Assembly (NCBI RefSeq): GCF_002879865.1
Contig: NZ_PNXY01000007.1
Coordinates: 248,001-312,000, forward strand
Length of the DNA: 64,000 nucleotides
From: Paraburkholderia rhynchosiae
Lineage (GTDB): Bacteria > Pseudomonadota > Gammaproteobacteria > Burkholderiales > Burkholderiaceae
Direction of reading: 5' to 3'
This document shows positions 55,351 through 64,000 of this stretch, one piece after another. The position numbers were made by a program, and so were the translations under genes. Below the pieces are notes generated by a model. The model was not told the DNA's origin. It did no database searches and was given only the letters and a program-made list of their open reading frames with translations. Position 1 is the first letter of the stretch; each line of letters opens with the position of its first letter.

Positions 55351-55920
55351 ATGAAAAAAACGAGCTTGCATGACAGGAAAAACGCCGGCCTCGGGCAGCG
55401 GGGGCAAGATGCCGATAAAGTAGAACACCAGCGGTCAACGCAAGTCTCTGCTCACGCCGCTGGGGAATCCGCGCAGCCGGCTGACGGTGATGTACAGCCA
55501 TGTGATTCTCGTGATGCCTCGCGGCATGCCACCAGAAACTTTAGCGCTTCTTTTGAACCATCTGAGCCCTTGCCACCGTTTGAGCCCTTTGAGCGCCGTT
55601 ATCTCGACGCGCTTGCAGAAGAAGGCATCGATCTCGACGCATTTCTGGACGGCTGGTGTCGAGCGATGCATGACGACCTCGGCCGTCTCTGCGATCTGCG
55701 TCGGAAAGGCGAATTGGCCCGTCTGCCAGGTTTGCTGCACAGATTGAGCGGAGCCGTGGGTCTGGTCGGCGCACAGAGTCTGATGGAAGCGTTGCGGCAC
55801 GCGAGTCTGCTGCTCCCTGAGCACAATGCCGCTTCAATCGATGCGCTCACAGCACGTACCAGAACCTTGATCGCGCAACTCGAAGCAAGGCGCGATGCAC
55901 ACCGGGGCGGCAGACCATGA
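55351..55920 (+). CDS. Stand-alone Hpt (histidine phosphotransfer) protein
   Basis: 189 aa. The first ~75 residues are polar and probably disordered. The C-terminal ~110 residues are a four-helix Hpt domain, with the phosphorylated His in LLHRLSGAVGLVGAQSLMEA (here LSG replaces the usual LKG). It begins 12 nt after the response regulator and overlaps the next gene by ATGA, so it is coupled to both. It should relay phosphate between a hybrid kinase and the adjacent regulator; no kinase gene is beside it. Confidence 0.88.
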   Translation: MKKTSLHDRKNAGLGQRGQDADKVEHQRSTQVSAHAAGESAQPADGDVQPCDSRDASRHATRNFSASFEPSEPLPPFEPFERRYLDALAEEGIDLDAFLDGWCRAMHDDLGRLCDLRRKGELARLPGLLHRLSGAVGLVGAQSLMEALRHASLLLPEHNAASIDALTARTRTLIAQLEARRDAHRGGRP

Positions 55921-56939
55921 ACAGGCCGCTAGCCTTGATCGCGGGCGATCTGGCGCTGCCCAGTTCGCGCCCGCTCGCGGGTTTGCCGCCGCCTTTCGGC
56001 TCGGGGCGACGGCTGACCTCCAGCTCGGAGCCACGCGCACCGCAACGGGCAATCCCTGGCGCGCCAAGATATACGGCGTCTGCAAACCGTCGCAGCAGAC
56101 TTCCGTCGAACGCCAAGTTCCTGTTCTTCTACAAGTTGCCGCAGCGGTCTGACCATTCCAATCGTTTCGACGAGCAATTGGCTGAAGCCCGGCGTTACCT
56201 TGAAGCGGACAACGTACGTCCACGTTCGTCCCGTTCAGACCGTGTACTCGGCGCCACCATTTTCGTGGGTTGCAGCATTGTGCTCGCCTGGCTGCTGGCG
56301 ACCTGCTCCACGCACGACGCCGCCGACAAGCTCACGACAGCCGCAAGAGGACCTGCCACGGCGGTACATGCGAGCCCTGACCCAGCTCGTTCACTAGCAG
56401 AAGTGCAATCACGGCTGGTCAAAGCGTCGGCACGGGCGACGGAAGCATCGCAATCGATCGTCCAGAGCGCGCCTTCCGTAGCGAACCCGTTGCGCCAAAG
56501 CGCGCATCGCGCTGAACCAATGCGCTTATTACAGCGGGCGGAGCCGCAGCCTTCCGGCCGCGCGCCCCGCCATATCGCCGTGACGAACCGCCTTGCAAAA
56601 ACCGATCGTCCGGTCGCTATCGTGCCCATCACACAGAGCCAAATCGAGCAGCAAACTGCATTGAGCCATTCCATCGTTTCGCCAGCGCGTCCTTCGGTAC
56701 CGGAGCAACCGGAATGGGGCGCATCGCAATCGTCCGCGCAGGATTCAGCCGAGCGGGCCGCATTGCTCGATTGGGCCGCGCAGCAGCGGCGCGCGAATGT
56801 CAGTACGCGTGCAAGCATGCCGGTGCCGGTGCCGGTGCCGGTATCGAAGCCGGGCGACGTCGACTGGAATGCTCATATGACCCAGCGCCGGATTACCGAT
56901 AATCCCGCCGCCTTCCAGGCAAGTGGCGCGCAGCAATAA
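55917..56939 (+). CDS. Single-pass membrane protein of unknown function in the Hpt operon
   Basis: 340 aa. ATG overlaps the Hpt stop (ATGA). A basic, Pro/Ser-rich cytoplasmic N-terminus (about 110 residues) is followed by one membrane helix (ATIFVGCSIVLAWLLATC, about 118-135) and a ~200-residue Ala/Gln/Ser/Pro-rich periplasmic part. That part ends with a short VPVPVPV repeat and WNAHMTQRRITDNPAAFQ. I recognise no domain. It could be an envelope sensor or an output of the phosphorelay. Codon use is less GC3-rich at the start. Confidence 0.65.
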   Translation: MNRPLALIAGDLALPSSRPLAGLPPPFGSGRRLTSSSEPRAPQRAIPGAPRYTASANRRSRLPSNAKFLFFYKLPQRSDHSNRFDEQLAEARRYLEADNVRPRSSRSDRVLGATIFVGCSIVLAWLLATCSTHDAADKLTTAARGPATAVHASPDPARSLAEVQSRLVKASARATEASQSIVQSAPSVANPLRQSAHRAEPMRLLQRAEPQPSGRAPRHIAVTNRLAKTDRPVAIVPITQSQIEQQTALSHSIVSPARPSVPEQPEWGASQSSAQDSAERAALLDWAAQQRRANVSTRASMPVPVPVPVSKPGDVDWNAHMTQRRITDNPAAFQASGAQQ

Positions 56940-56975
56940 GCGGCAAAAAAAACGGCGAAAACAAGCGGCGAAAAA

Positions 56976-57000
56976 AAAGCCCGACCAAGGTCGGGCTTTA
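56976..57000. terminator. Bidirectional rho-independent terminator
   Basis: AAAGCCCGACC, loop AA, GGTCGGGCTTT, with an A-tract before and T's after. It sits between the convergent membrane-protein gene (stop 56939) and acnA (stop 57070). Confidence 0.85.
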
Positions 57001-57069
57001 AAGGTTGGCTGCGCCCTCCACAGGACGCAGCCCCTGCAAAACAGCCAAGCCGTTTGCGTTGTCGTGAGG

Positions 57070-59787
57070 CTAAGCAGCCAGCAGCGAACGCAGCACGAAC
57101 GGCAGAATACCGCCGTGCTTGTAGTAGTCGACTTCGATCGGCGTGTCGATACGCAGCAGCACCGGAACGCGCTTTTCCTGGCCGTCCTTGCCGCGAATCA
57201 CCAGCGTCACTTCCTGCTGGGGCTTGAAGTCTGCGCCGAGGCCTTCAATGTCGTAGGTTTCTTCGCCGGTGATGCCGAGCGATTGCACGCTATCCGAGCC
57301 CTTGAACTGCAGCGGCAGAACGCCCATGCCGACCAGGTTCGAACGGTGAATCCGCTCGAAGCTGCGTGCGACCACAGCCTTCACGCCCAGCAATTGCGTA
57401 CCTTTCGCTGCCCAGTCACGCGACGAGCCCGTGCCGTACTCTTCGCCCGCGAACACGATGGTCGGCGTGTCCGCGGCGATGTACTTCATCGCTGCATCAT
57501 AGATGGACAGTTGCTCGCCGCTCGGCTGATGAATCGTCAGGCCGCCTTCCACACGCGAGCCGTCTGCCTTCGCCGGGATCATCAGGTTCTTGATCCGGAC
57601 GTTGGCGAACGTGCCGCGCATCATCACGTCATGGTTACCGCGGCGCGAGCCGTAGCTGTTGAAGTCGGCCTTCTGCACGCCGTTTTCCTTCAGCCACTTG
57701 CCTGCCGGCGAGTCTTCCTTGATTGAGCCGGCCGGGCTGATGTGGTCGGTCGTAACCGAGTCACCGAAAATGCCCAATGCGCGCGCGTTCGTGACCGCTG
57801 CGATGCTGTCTGCCGGTGTCATCGAGAAGTCATTGCCGAAGAACGGCGGCTCGGCAATGTACGTCGACTTCGGCCAGTCGTAGACCTGACCTTCTTCGCC
57901 TTCGATCTTGCTCCACAAGTCGCCCTTCTTGGTCAGCGACGAGTAGTTCTTGCGGAATGCTTCCGCGTCCAGCGCGAACTTGAGCAGGTCGTTGACTTCG
58001 TCGCTGGTCGGCCAGATGTCGCCGAGGTAGACGTCCTTGCCGTTCTTGCCCTTGCCGACCGGCTCGGTCATCAGGTCGCGCGTGATGTTGCCGGCGATTG
58101 CGTAAGCAACGACCAGCGGCGGCGAGGCCAGGAAGTTCGCGCGGATGTTCGGGTGAATACGCGCTTCGAAGTTACGGTTGCCCGACAGCACCGCTGCGGC
58201 GACGATGTCGTTCTTCGTGATCGCTTCGTTCAGTTCCGGCGTCAGGTCGCCCGCGTTGCCAATACAGGTCGTGCAACCGTAAGCGGCCAGCGTGAAGCCG
58301 AGCTTGTCGAGATACGGCAGCAGGCCGGTTTTCGTCAGGTACTCGGTGACGATACGCGAGCCCGGAGCCAGCGACGTCTTGATGTGCGGAGCGACCGTGA
58401 GGCCCGCCTCGACAGCCTTCTTCGCGAGCAGGCCGGCGGCCAGCAGCACGCTCGGGTTCGACGTGTTCGTGCACGACGTGATCGCGGCGATCAGCACGTC
58501 GCCGTTCTTCACGTTGACGCCATTGCTCGTGGTGTATTGGGCGTTCAGATCGGCTTCCTTCTTCGCAAAGCCGTTTTCCGCGACCGGCTTCGAGAACAGG
58601 TCGCTGAAAGTCGACTTCACGTGGCCGATTTCGATGCGGTCTTGCGGACGCTTCGGGCCAGCCAGCGATGGCGCAACCGAGCCGAGATCGAGCGTTACGA
58701 CCTTCGTGTAGTCGATGTCGCCGTCCTTCGGAATGCCGAACAGGTTCTGAGCCTTGAAGTAGTTCTGGAACGCCGAGATTTCAGCGTCCGTGCGGCCCGT
58801 GCCCTTGAAGTAGTCGATCGTCTTTTCGTCGACGGGGAAGAAGCCCATGGTCGCGCCGTATTCCGGCGCCATGTTGCCGATGGTCGCGCGGTCCGGCAGC
58901 GACAGCGAGCGCGTGCCTTCGCCGAAGAACTCGACGAACTTGCCGACAACCTTTTCCTTGCGCAGCAGTTCGGTGATGGTCAGCACCAGGTCGGTGGCCG
59001 TCACGCCTTCGCGCAGCTTGCCCTTCAGGTTCACGCCGACCACGTCCGGCGTCAGGAAGTACACCGGCTGGCCGAGCATGCCGGCTTCAGCTTCGATGCC
59101 GCCTACGCCCCAGCCCACCACGCCGATGCCGTTGATCATCGTGGTGTGGCTGTCCGTGCCGACCAGAGAATCAGGGTAGTACACCGTGTCCGCGCCTTCG
59201 GCCTTCTTATGCACGCCGCGGGCGAGGTACTCGAGGTTCACCTGGTGAACGATACCGACGCCCGGCGGCACGACCTTGAACGTGTCGAATGCCTGCATGC
59301 CCCACTTCATGAACTGGTAACGCTCGTTGTTGCGCTGGAATTCCAGTTTCATGTTCAGATCGAGCGCGTTCTTTTCGCGGAAGTGATCGATCTGCACCGA
59401 GTGGTCGACCACCAGATCGACCGGGACCAGCGGCTCGATCGACTTCGGATTCTTGCCCACGCGCTGCGCCACGCCGCGCATTGCCGCGATGTCGGCGAGC
59501 AGCGGCACGCCGGTAAAGTCCTGCAGCACGACGCGCGACACGACGAACGGGATTTCGTCGACGCGCGCAGCGGTCGGCTTCCAGTTCGCCAGTTGCGTGA
59601 TGTGTTCTTCGGCGATTTTCTTGCCGTCGTAGTTACGCAGCACCGATTCCAGCACGATTCGGATCGAAACCGGCAGGCGGTCGATCTTGATGTTCAGTGC
59701 CTTGCCGAGTTGCGGCAGGGAGTAGAACTTGCCTTTGCCGGAACCGCTGTCGAATTCCTTGAGCGTTTTGTGGAGGTTGTGGGCCAT
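57070..59787 (-). CDS. acnA: Aconitate hydratase, AcnA class
   Basis: 905 aa, close to the 891 aa of E. coli AcnA. [4Fe-4S] ligands are present: Cys in [12 protein letters not shown] and the pair in [11 protein letters not shown]. The swivelling C-terminal domain follows ([40 protein letters not shown]). It isomerises citrate to isocitrate, and may also hydrate 2-methyl-cis-aconitate in the methylcitrate cycle, as no AcnD/PrpF pair is seen here. It is the last gene of the minus-strand cluster, 45 nt after prpD. Confidence 0.96.
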   Translation of the reverse strand: MAHNLHKTLKEFDSGSGKGKFYSLPQLGKALNIKIDRLPVSIRIVLESVLRNYDGKKIAEEHITQLANWKPTAARVDEIPFVVSRVVLQDFTGVPLLADIAAMRGVAQRVGKNPKSIEPLVPVDLVVDHSVQIDHFREKNALDLNMKLEFQRNNERYQFMKWGMQAFDTFKVVPPGVGIVHQVNLEYLARGVHKKAEGADTVYYPDSLVGTDSHTTMINGIGVVGWGVGGIEAEAGMLGQPVYFLTPDVVGVNLKGKLREGVTATDLVLTITELLRKEKVVGKFVEFFGEGTRSLSLPDRATIGNMAPEYGATMGFFPVDEKTIDYFKGTGRTDAEISAFQNYFKAQNLFGIPKDGDIDYTKVVTLDLGSVAPSLAGPKRPQDRIEIGHVKSTFSDLFSKPVAENGFAKKEADLNAQYTTSNGVNVKNGDVLIAAITSCTNTSNPSVLLAAGLLAKKAVEAGLTVAPHIKTSLAPGSRIVTEYLTKTGLLPYLDKLGFTLAAYGCTTCIGNAGDLTPELNEAITKNDIVAAAVLSGNRNFEARIHPNIRANFLASPPLVVAYAIAGNITRDLMTEPVGKGKNGKDVYLGDIWPTSDEVNDLLKFALDAEAFRKNYSSLTKKGDLWSKIEGEEGQVYDWPKSTYIAEPPFFGNDFSMTPADSIAAVTNARALGIFGDSVTTDHISPAGSIKEDSPAGKWLKENGVQKADFNSYGSRRGNHDVMMRGTFANVRIKNLMIPAKADGSRVEGGLTIHQPSGEQLSIYDAAMKYIAADTPTIVFAGEEYGTGSSRDWAAKGTQLLGVKAVVARSFERIHRSNLVGMGVLPLQFKGSDSVQSLGITGEETYDIEGLGADFKPQQEVTLVIRGKDGQEKRVPVLLRIDTPIEVDYYKHGGILPFVLRSLLAA

Positions 59788-59832
59788 GGTGTTTTCCTTG
59801 GTTTGATCGCGGAACTACAGTACTTAACTTGA

Positions 59833-61284
59833 TCAGATGACGTACAAATCGACGTACTCATTGACCGGCATGGCTTCGAGCCGTGCCTGATCCAGCGACA
59901 CGTCGAGAATCGCCAGTTGTTGCTTGACCGGAAAGCGGCGCGCGAGGTTGGTCTTGAACTTCTCGACCAGCAACGGAATTCCGTCTTCGCGACGACGCTT
60001 ATGACCGATCGGGTATTCGACTACGACTTCGTCGAACTGCGATCCGTCGTTGAATTCGACCGTCAGTGCATTGGCGATCGAACGCTTCTCGGGATCGTGG
60101 TAATCCTTCGTGAACTGCGCGTCTTCCACACAGACCATTTTTGCGCGCAGTACATCGATACGCGCGTCCTGCGCGACCGAATCTTCGTAATCCGCGGCCG
60201 TCAAGCGGCCGAAGATCAGCGGCACCGCGATCATGTACTGAATGCAATGATCGCGGTCGGCCGGATTATTGAGCGGCCCTTTTTTATCGATGATGCGGAT
60301 CGCGGCTTCGTGCGTGCGGATCGTGACATTGCGGATGTCCTCCACACGTTTGCCGTGCGCGACGAGCTGCGCTTGCAATGTCATCGCCGCTTCCACGGCG
60401 GTTTGCGCGTGGAACTCGGCCGGAAACGAAATCTTGAACAGCACGTTTTCCATCACGTAAGAAGCGTACTGGCGCTGGAACTTGAACTCGTTGCCTTTGA
60501 AAAGCACGTCGTAAAAGCCCCACGTTTTTGCCGTCAGCACCGACGGATAGCCCATCTCGCCGGTCTTCGAAATCAGCGCGAGGCGCACGGCGCGCGAGGT
60601 CGCGTCACCCGCGGCCCATGATTTGCGCGAGCCGGTATTCGGCGCATGGCGGTACGTGCGCAGCGCTTGCCCGTCGACGAGAGCCTGCGAGACCGCATTG
60701 ATCAACTCGTCGCGCGTGAGGCCGATCAACTGACCGACTACTGCCGTTGACGCGAGTTTTACCAGCAATACATGATCGAGCCCGACCTTGTTGAAGGAGT
60801 TTTCGAGCGCGATGCAGCCTTGAATTTCGTGCGCCTTGATCATCGCGATCAGGACGTCTTTCATCGCTAGCGGCGCCTTGCCGGCTGCGATGGCAGTGCG
60901 CGAGAGCCAGTCGGCCGTCGCGAGAATTCCGCCGAGATTGTCCGACGGATGGCCCCATTCGGCAGCGAGCCACGTGTCGTTGAAGTCGAGCCAGCGGATC
61001 ATGGCCCCGATGTTGAACGCGGCCTGAATTGGGTCGAGCTGGAACGACGTGCCCGGCACCTTCGCACCGTTGGCGACGATCGTGCCCGGCACGATGGGTC
61101 CCAACAGCTTGGTGCAGGCAGGGTAAGTGAGCGCCTCGAGTCCACAGCCCAGCGTATCGATCAGGCAATGACGCGCAGTTTCCAACGCGAGCGCGCTGTC
61201 GATCTGATAGTCCAGAACGTAATCGACAATATCGACCAGGACTTTGTCCGGATCGGGTCGTACGTTGGAAATCGGAGCGGACAT
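59833..61284 (-). CDS. prpD: 2-methylcitrate dehydratase, MmgE/PrpD family
   Basis: 483 aa, exactly the length of E. coli PrpD. Family blocks: [60 protein letters not shown] and [20 protein letters not shown]. PrpD dehydrates 2-methylcitrate to 2-methyl-cis-aconitate in propionate breakdown. It lies between a small secreted-protein gene and acnA. Confidence 0.93.
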   Translation of the reverse strand: MSAPISNVRPDPDKVLVDIVDYVLDYQIDSALALETARHCLIDTLGCGLEALTYPACTKLLGPIVPGTIVANGAKVPGTSFQLDPIQAAFNIGAMIRWLDFNDTWLAAEWGHPSDNLGGILATADWLSRTAIAAGKAPLAMKDVLIAMIKAHEIQGCIALENSFNKVGLDHVLLVKLASTAVVGQLIGLTRDELINAVSQALVDGQALRTYRHAPNTGSRKSWAAGDATSRAVRLALISKTGEMGYPSVLTAKTWGFYDVLFKGNEFKFQRQYASYVMENVLFKISFPAEFHAQTAVEAAMTLQAQLVAHGKRVEDIRNVTIRTHEAAIRIIDKKGPLNNPADRDHCIQYMIAVPLIFGRLTAADYEDSVAQDARIDVLRAKMVCVEDAQFTKDYHDPEKRSIANALTVEFNDGSQFDEVVVEYPIGHKRRREDGIPLLVEKFKTNLARRFPVKQQLAILDVSLDQARLEAMPVNEYVDLYVI

Positions 61285-61309
61285 CGAGGGCTTTCCTGAT
61301 GACGATGCG

Positions 61310-61816
61310 TTAGTTGCTGGTCTTGTCGATTGCGTTCGATTGCGTCGGAGCCGGTGCGCCTTGCGCCATGGCTGCCGTCTTGCACTCGTCGGCCAGACGC
61401 GAGCTGTCCTTGTCCGAGAACAGCATTGCCTTCGTCGGGATCACGACGAGATCCATGCCGGTTGCGGCGTCATGGAAGCGGTCCGCGCCCGTGGTCGTGG
61501 ATTGACGCGGCAGATTGTAGTTCTTGTTGGCCCAGTGAACCGTGACGATCTGGTCACGCTTCATGTCGCCCTTCAGGTCGAAAGAAAGGCCTTCGTTGCA
61601 CGACCACTTTTCCGCGCCTTCCGGAATCGCATCGACCTTCGCTTCCTTCGCCGGATTTGCCTTGCGCTTGATCAAACGGCGCGGTTGCGGCTTTTTCGCC
61701 ACGGCCTTCGCGGCAGGCTTCGTGGTGGTCGCCGTTTGCGCGGCGGCGTCAGTCGCGACGGTCAGCATCGTCGTGGACAGGGCGCCAATCACGGCGGCGA
61801 TCATCAGCTTGTTCAT
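61310..61816 (-). CDS. Secreted protein with MliC-like features
   Basis: 168 aa. Signal peptide ([20 protein letters not shown], cleavage near DAAAQ), a basic Lys/Ala/Pro-rich linker, then a ~90-residue beta-rich domain with two cysteines at its ends ([15 protein letters not shown] and RLADECKT). The pattern, WxC near the start, a central TGADRFHD and [12 protein letters not shown], recalls the MliC lysozyme-inhibitor fold, but the match is loose. AAAGG precedes the ATG at 61816. Its place inside the prpC-prpD-acnA cluster is odd for an envelope protein. Confidence 0.6.
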   Translation of the reverse strand: MNKLMIAAVIGALSTTMLTVATDAAAQTATTTKPAAKAVAKKPQPRRLIKRKANPAKEAKVDAIPEGAEKWSCNEGLSFDLKGDMKRDQIVTVHWANKNYNLPRQSTTTGADRFHDAATGMDLVVIPTKAMLFSDKDSSRLADECKTAAMAQGAPAPTQSNAIDKTSN

Positions 61817-61919
61817 GGAGAAAACCTTTCTATCTAATTTCAGTTGAACGGTGCGCGGCCTACCGGTCCTGGCGACCGCGGGGTTGAACTGCACGCGCCT
61901 TGAAAACGCACAGCGACCG

Positions 61920-63088
61920 CTATTTTCTCCTATTTAGCGGCAGGTACTTCAAATTCTCAGGTCCGGTGTAATTCGCGCTCGGACGGATGATCTTGTTGTC
62001 GATCCGCTGCTCGATGATGTGTGCACTCCAGCCGGCGGTGCGTGCAATCACGAAGAGCGGCGTGAACATCGCCGTCGGCACGCCCATCATGTGATACGAC
62101 ACCGCGCTGAACCAGTCGAGATTTGGAAACATCTTTTTCACTTCAGCCATCACTGTTTCAAGTCGCTCGGCGATATTGAAGAGCTTGTTGTCGCCCGCTT
62201 CCTTCGAGAGCTTCTTCGCCACTTCCTTGATGACCTTGTTGCGCGGGTCTGAAATCGTATAGACCGGGTGACCGAAGCCGATCACCACTTCCTTGTTCTC
62301 GACGCGCTTGCGGATGTCGGTTTCGGCTTCATCCGGCGTCTGGTAGCGCGACTGGATTTCGAACGCGACTTCATTCGCGCCGCCGTGCTTCGGTCCGCGC
62401 AGCGCGCCAATGGCGCCGGTGATCGCCGAATAGATGTCGGAGCCCGTGCCCGCGATCACGCGGCCGGTGAATGTCGACGCGTTGAATTCATGCTCCGCGT
62501 AAAGATTCAGCGACACATGCATCGCCTCGACCCACGACTTCGGCGGCTCGACACCATGCAGCAGATGCAGGAAGTGACCGCCGATCGAGTCGTCGTCCGT
62601 CTCGACTTCAATGCGCTTGCCGTTGTGCGAATAGTGGTACCAGTAGAGCAGGATCGAGCCGAGCGAGGCCATCAGCTTGTCGGCAATGTCGCGCGCGCCC
62701 GGCAGATTGTGGTCGTCCTTCTCCGGCAGCACGGTGCCGAGCACCGAGACGCCGGTGCGCATCACATCCATCGGATGTGCGGCGGCGGGAATCCATTCGA
62801 GCGCGGCCTTCACGTTCGCGGGCAGGCCGGCAATGCTTTCAGCTTGGTCTTGTAGGCAGTCAGTTCGGCCTGCGTCGGCAGCTTTTCGTGCACCAGCAGA
62901 TACGCGATTTCCTCGAATTCACAGTTACCCGCGATGTCGAGAATGTCATAGCCACGATAGTGCAGATCGTTGCCGGTCTTGCCGACCGTGCAGAGCGCGG
63001 TGTTGCCAGCCGTCACGCCGGACAGGGCGACGGATTTCTTCGGTTTGAAGCCGCCTTGTGCGTCGGCGGTTTGCGTTGTCTCGCTCAT
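61920..63088 (-). pseudogene. prpC: 2-methylcitrate synthase, disrupted by a one-base deletion
   Basis: From MSETTQ (63088, with AGGAGAG upstream) to the stop at 61920 the gene is 1169 nt; adding one base gives 390 codons, i.e. 389 aa, the PrpC length of E. coli. The first frame encodes KPKKSVALSGVTAGNTALCT down to [11 protein letters not shown] and stops. The second frame resumes at [20 protein letters not shown] and runs to the normal end, with the citrate-synthase catalytic residues ([26 protein letters not shown]). The expected KLKALRGLPANV needs one more base near 62829 (plus-strand C between GCCG and GCAA). The enzyme condenses propionyl-CoA with oxaloacetate. Everything else is conserved, so this is a fresh mutation or a sequence error. 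Confidence 0.9.
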
Positions 63089-63113
63089 CTCCCGCGCTCT
63101 CCTGTTTGCCTGC

Positions 63114-64000
63114 TCATTGCTCCACTTCCACGAAAAGCGGCGCTGCGTCTGGCGGGATGGCGCGGCCAGTGGATCGCGCGCGACGCAGTACCGACCAGTA
63201 ATAGCGGTAGCTCGCACGGTCGTGCAACGTATCGTGATGGCGCGTGGGTCCCCATTGGGCGGACTGCGCGGCCAGAAGAATTTCCGTAGCCGTCGCGATC
63301 TCGTCATCACGCGGCGCGAACGCGGCCACAATCGCCTCGATTTGCGCGGGATGAATGCTCCACATGCGCGTGTAGCCGAACTCGTTGCGGGCTCGCGCGG
63401 CGTCGTTTGCGACCACGCTCATGTCGCGCACTTCAGTGCTGACGTTGTGCGACGGCACCTTGCCGTGCGCATGACATGCAGCCGAAATCTCGAGCTTCGC
63501 ACGCCGCACCAGCGGATGATCGAACTGGCCAGGTGAGCGCATTGCGGTATCGGGAATCGCGCCGTCGTGCGCGGAGACGAAATCCATCAGGCCGAAGCTC
63601 AACGCTTCGACGCCGGGCAGTGCGGCCAGGTCGAATACGCGTGTCAGCGCGCCGTGGGTTTCGACTAGCACCTGCACCGGCACCGGCTTCGCGATGCCCA
63701 ACTCACGCCGCGTGGCCTCGATGAATGCGACCATTTCCGCGGCGTCGGGCACGTCGCGGATCTTGGGCAGCGTGATGTAAGCAGGCGCTCGCTTAGCCGC
63801 GCCTAGGATCAGACGGACGTCGTCGCGCCAGTGGGGATGGTCGAAGTCGTGAATCCGCACGCCGACGCGGCCAAAGCGGTCATGCTCGCTGCCCAGCAGC
63901 GACGCGACCAGTTCCGCATGCTCCGCTTCACGGCCGACTTGCGCGCCGTCTTCACAGTCGAGCGTGATGTCGAACACGGGCCCCAGCTGTTGCTGCAACG
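63114..64000 (-). CDS. HpcH/HpaI aldolase / citrate lyase beta-like (CitE family) protein, partial
   Basis: At least 295 aa; the 5' end lies beyond the window (the frame stays open at 64000). TIM-barrel CoA-ester lyase family: FDITLDCEDGA with the metal-binding acidic residues, RVGVRIHDFDHPHWRDD with a substrate-contacting Arg, ALSFGLMDFVSAHDGAIPDT and YTRMWSIHPAQIEAIVAAF. Such proteins cleave citryl-, malyl- or citramalyl-CoA. The specificity is not clear. The stop is 25 nt before the prpC start, so the two genes are probably one transcript. Confidence 0.85.
   Translation of the reverse strand, partial: LQQQLGPVFDITLDCEDGAQVGREAEHAELVASLLGSEHDRFGRVGVRIHDFDHPHWRDDVRLILGAAKRAPAYITLPKIRDVPDAAEMVAFIEATRRELGIAKPVPVQVLVETHGALTRVFDLAALPGVEALSFGLMDFVSAHDGAIPDTAMRSPGQFDHPLVRRAKLEISAACHAHGKVPSHNVSTEVRDMSVVANDAARARNEFGYTRMWSIHPAQIEAIVAAFAPRDDEIATATEILLAAQSAQWGPTRHHDTLHDRASYRYYWSVLRRARSTGRAIPPDAAPLFVEVEQ

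Noticed and set aside
57742..59832. 696-codon frame opposite acnA
   Set aside because: Shadow of the aconitase gene, low-complexity translation.
63114..63998. Citrate lyase-like gene starting at 63998
   Set aside because: The codon there is TTG inside a conserved segment and the frame is still open at the window edge, so the gene is partial rather than starting there.
1..64000. tRNA, rRNA, insertion sequences, prophage or integron
   Set aside because: I found no tRNA-like TPsiC/cloverleaf outside genes, no transposase or integrase sequence and no terminal repeats; a tRNAscan or HMM search was not possible here.

Overview
The window is GC-rich, densely coded chromosomal DNA of a beta-proteobacterium. 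Gene content and style point to a Burkholderia/Paraburkholderia-type genome. The supporting traits are a YRNPKTGETWSGRG-type H-NS protein, an intracellular PHA depolymerase with a cysteine nucleophile, a PrpC/PrpD/AcnA cluster, a CUT2-type sugar ABC operon fused to an oxidative deoxysugar pathway, and several MCPs. I see no rRNA, tRNA, CRISPR array, prophage, insertion sequence or integrase.

Layout. 0-5 kb: the end of a BvgS/EvgS-like hybrid kinase; a GntP permease-RidA pair on the minus strand; a divergent PAS/sigma-54 activator. The intergenic region carries a good sigma-54 promoter and two identical 12-bp half-palindromes upstream of it. 5-13 kb: small unknowns, a family VIII esterase-like hydrolase, an H-NS protein, a 0.9-kb gene-free stretch rich in tetraloop hairpins, prfC with its terminator, and a Pat-like GNAT protein whose ATP-grasp part is eroded. 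13.8-24 kb: an IclR regulator divergent from a nine-gene operon. The operon holds an ABC sugar importer, a two-subunit UxaA-family dehydratase, an aldo/keto reductase, a COG3618 lactonase, an SDR and a FAH-family hydrolase. It reads as the complete non-phosphorylating L-fucose (or L-galactose/D-arabinose) route to pyruvate plus L-lactate.

24-36.7 kb: a set of mostly single-gene units: thioesterase, MCP, cold shock protein, AGE-family epimerase, MgtC-like protein, several unknowns including a 52-aa protein, 3-hydroxyacyl-CoA dehydrogenase, flavin reductase-like protein, PHA depolymerase, GST. Two separate minisatellites both have an 11-bp unit. 36.8-47 kb: a Cache MCP, a CopA copper ATPase behind a textbook CueR-type 19-bp-spacer promoter, a DUF1254 lipoprotein and a giant DUF748/AsmA-like protein. 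47-53.4 kb: a MocR regulator divergent from a four-gene polyamine-type ABC importer. 53.5-57 kb: an OmpA-like lipoprotein, then a response regulator-Hpt-membrane protein set.

57-64 kb, minus strand: citrate lyase-like protein (cut by the window edge), prpC, a small secreted protein, prpD and acnA, a methylcitrate/TCA-type cluster. prpC is broken by a single-base deletion that leaves everything else in the gene intact. This is either a very recent mutation or a sequencing error.
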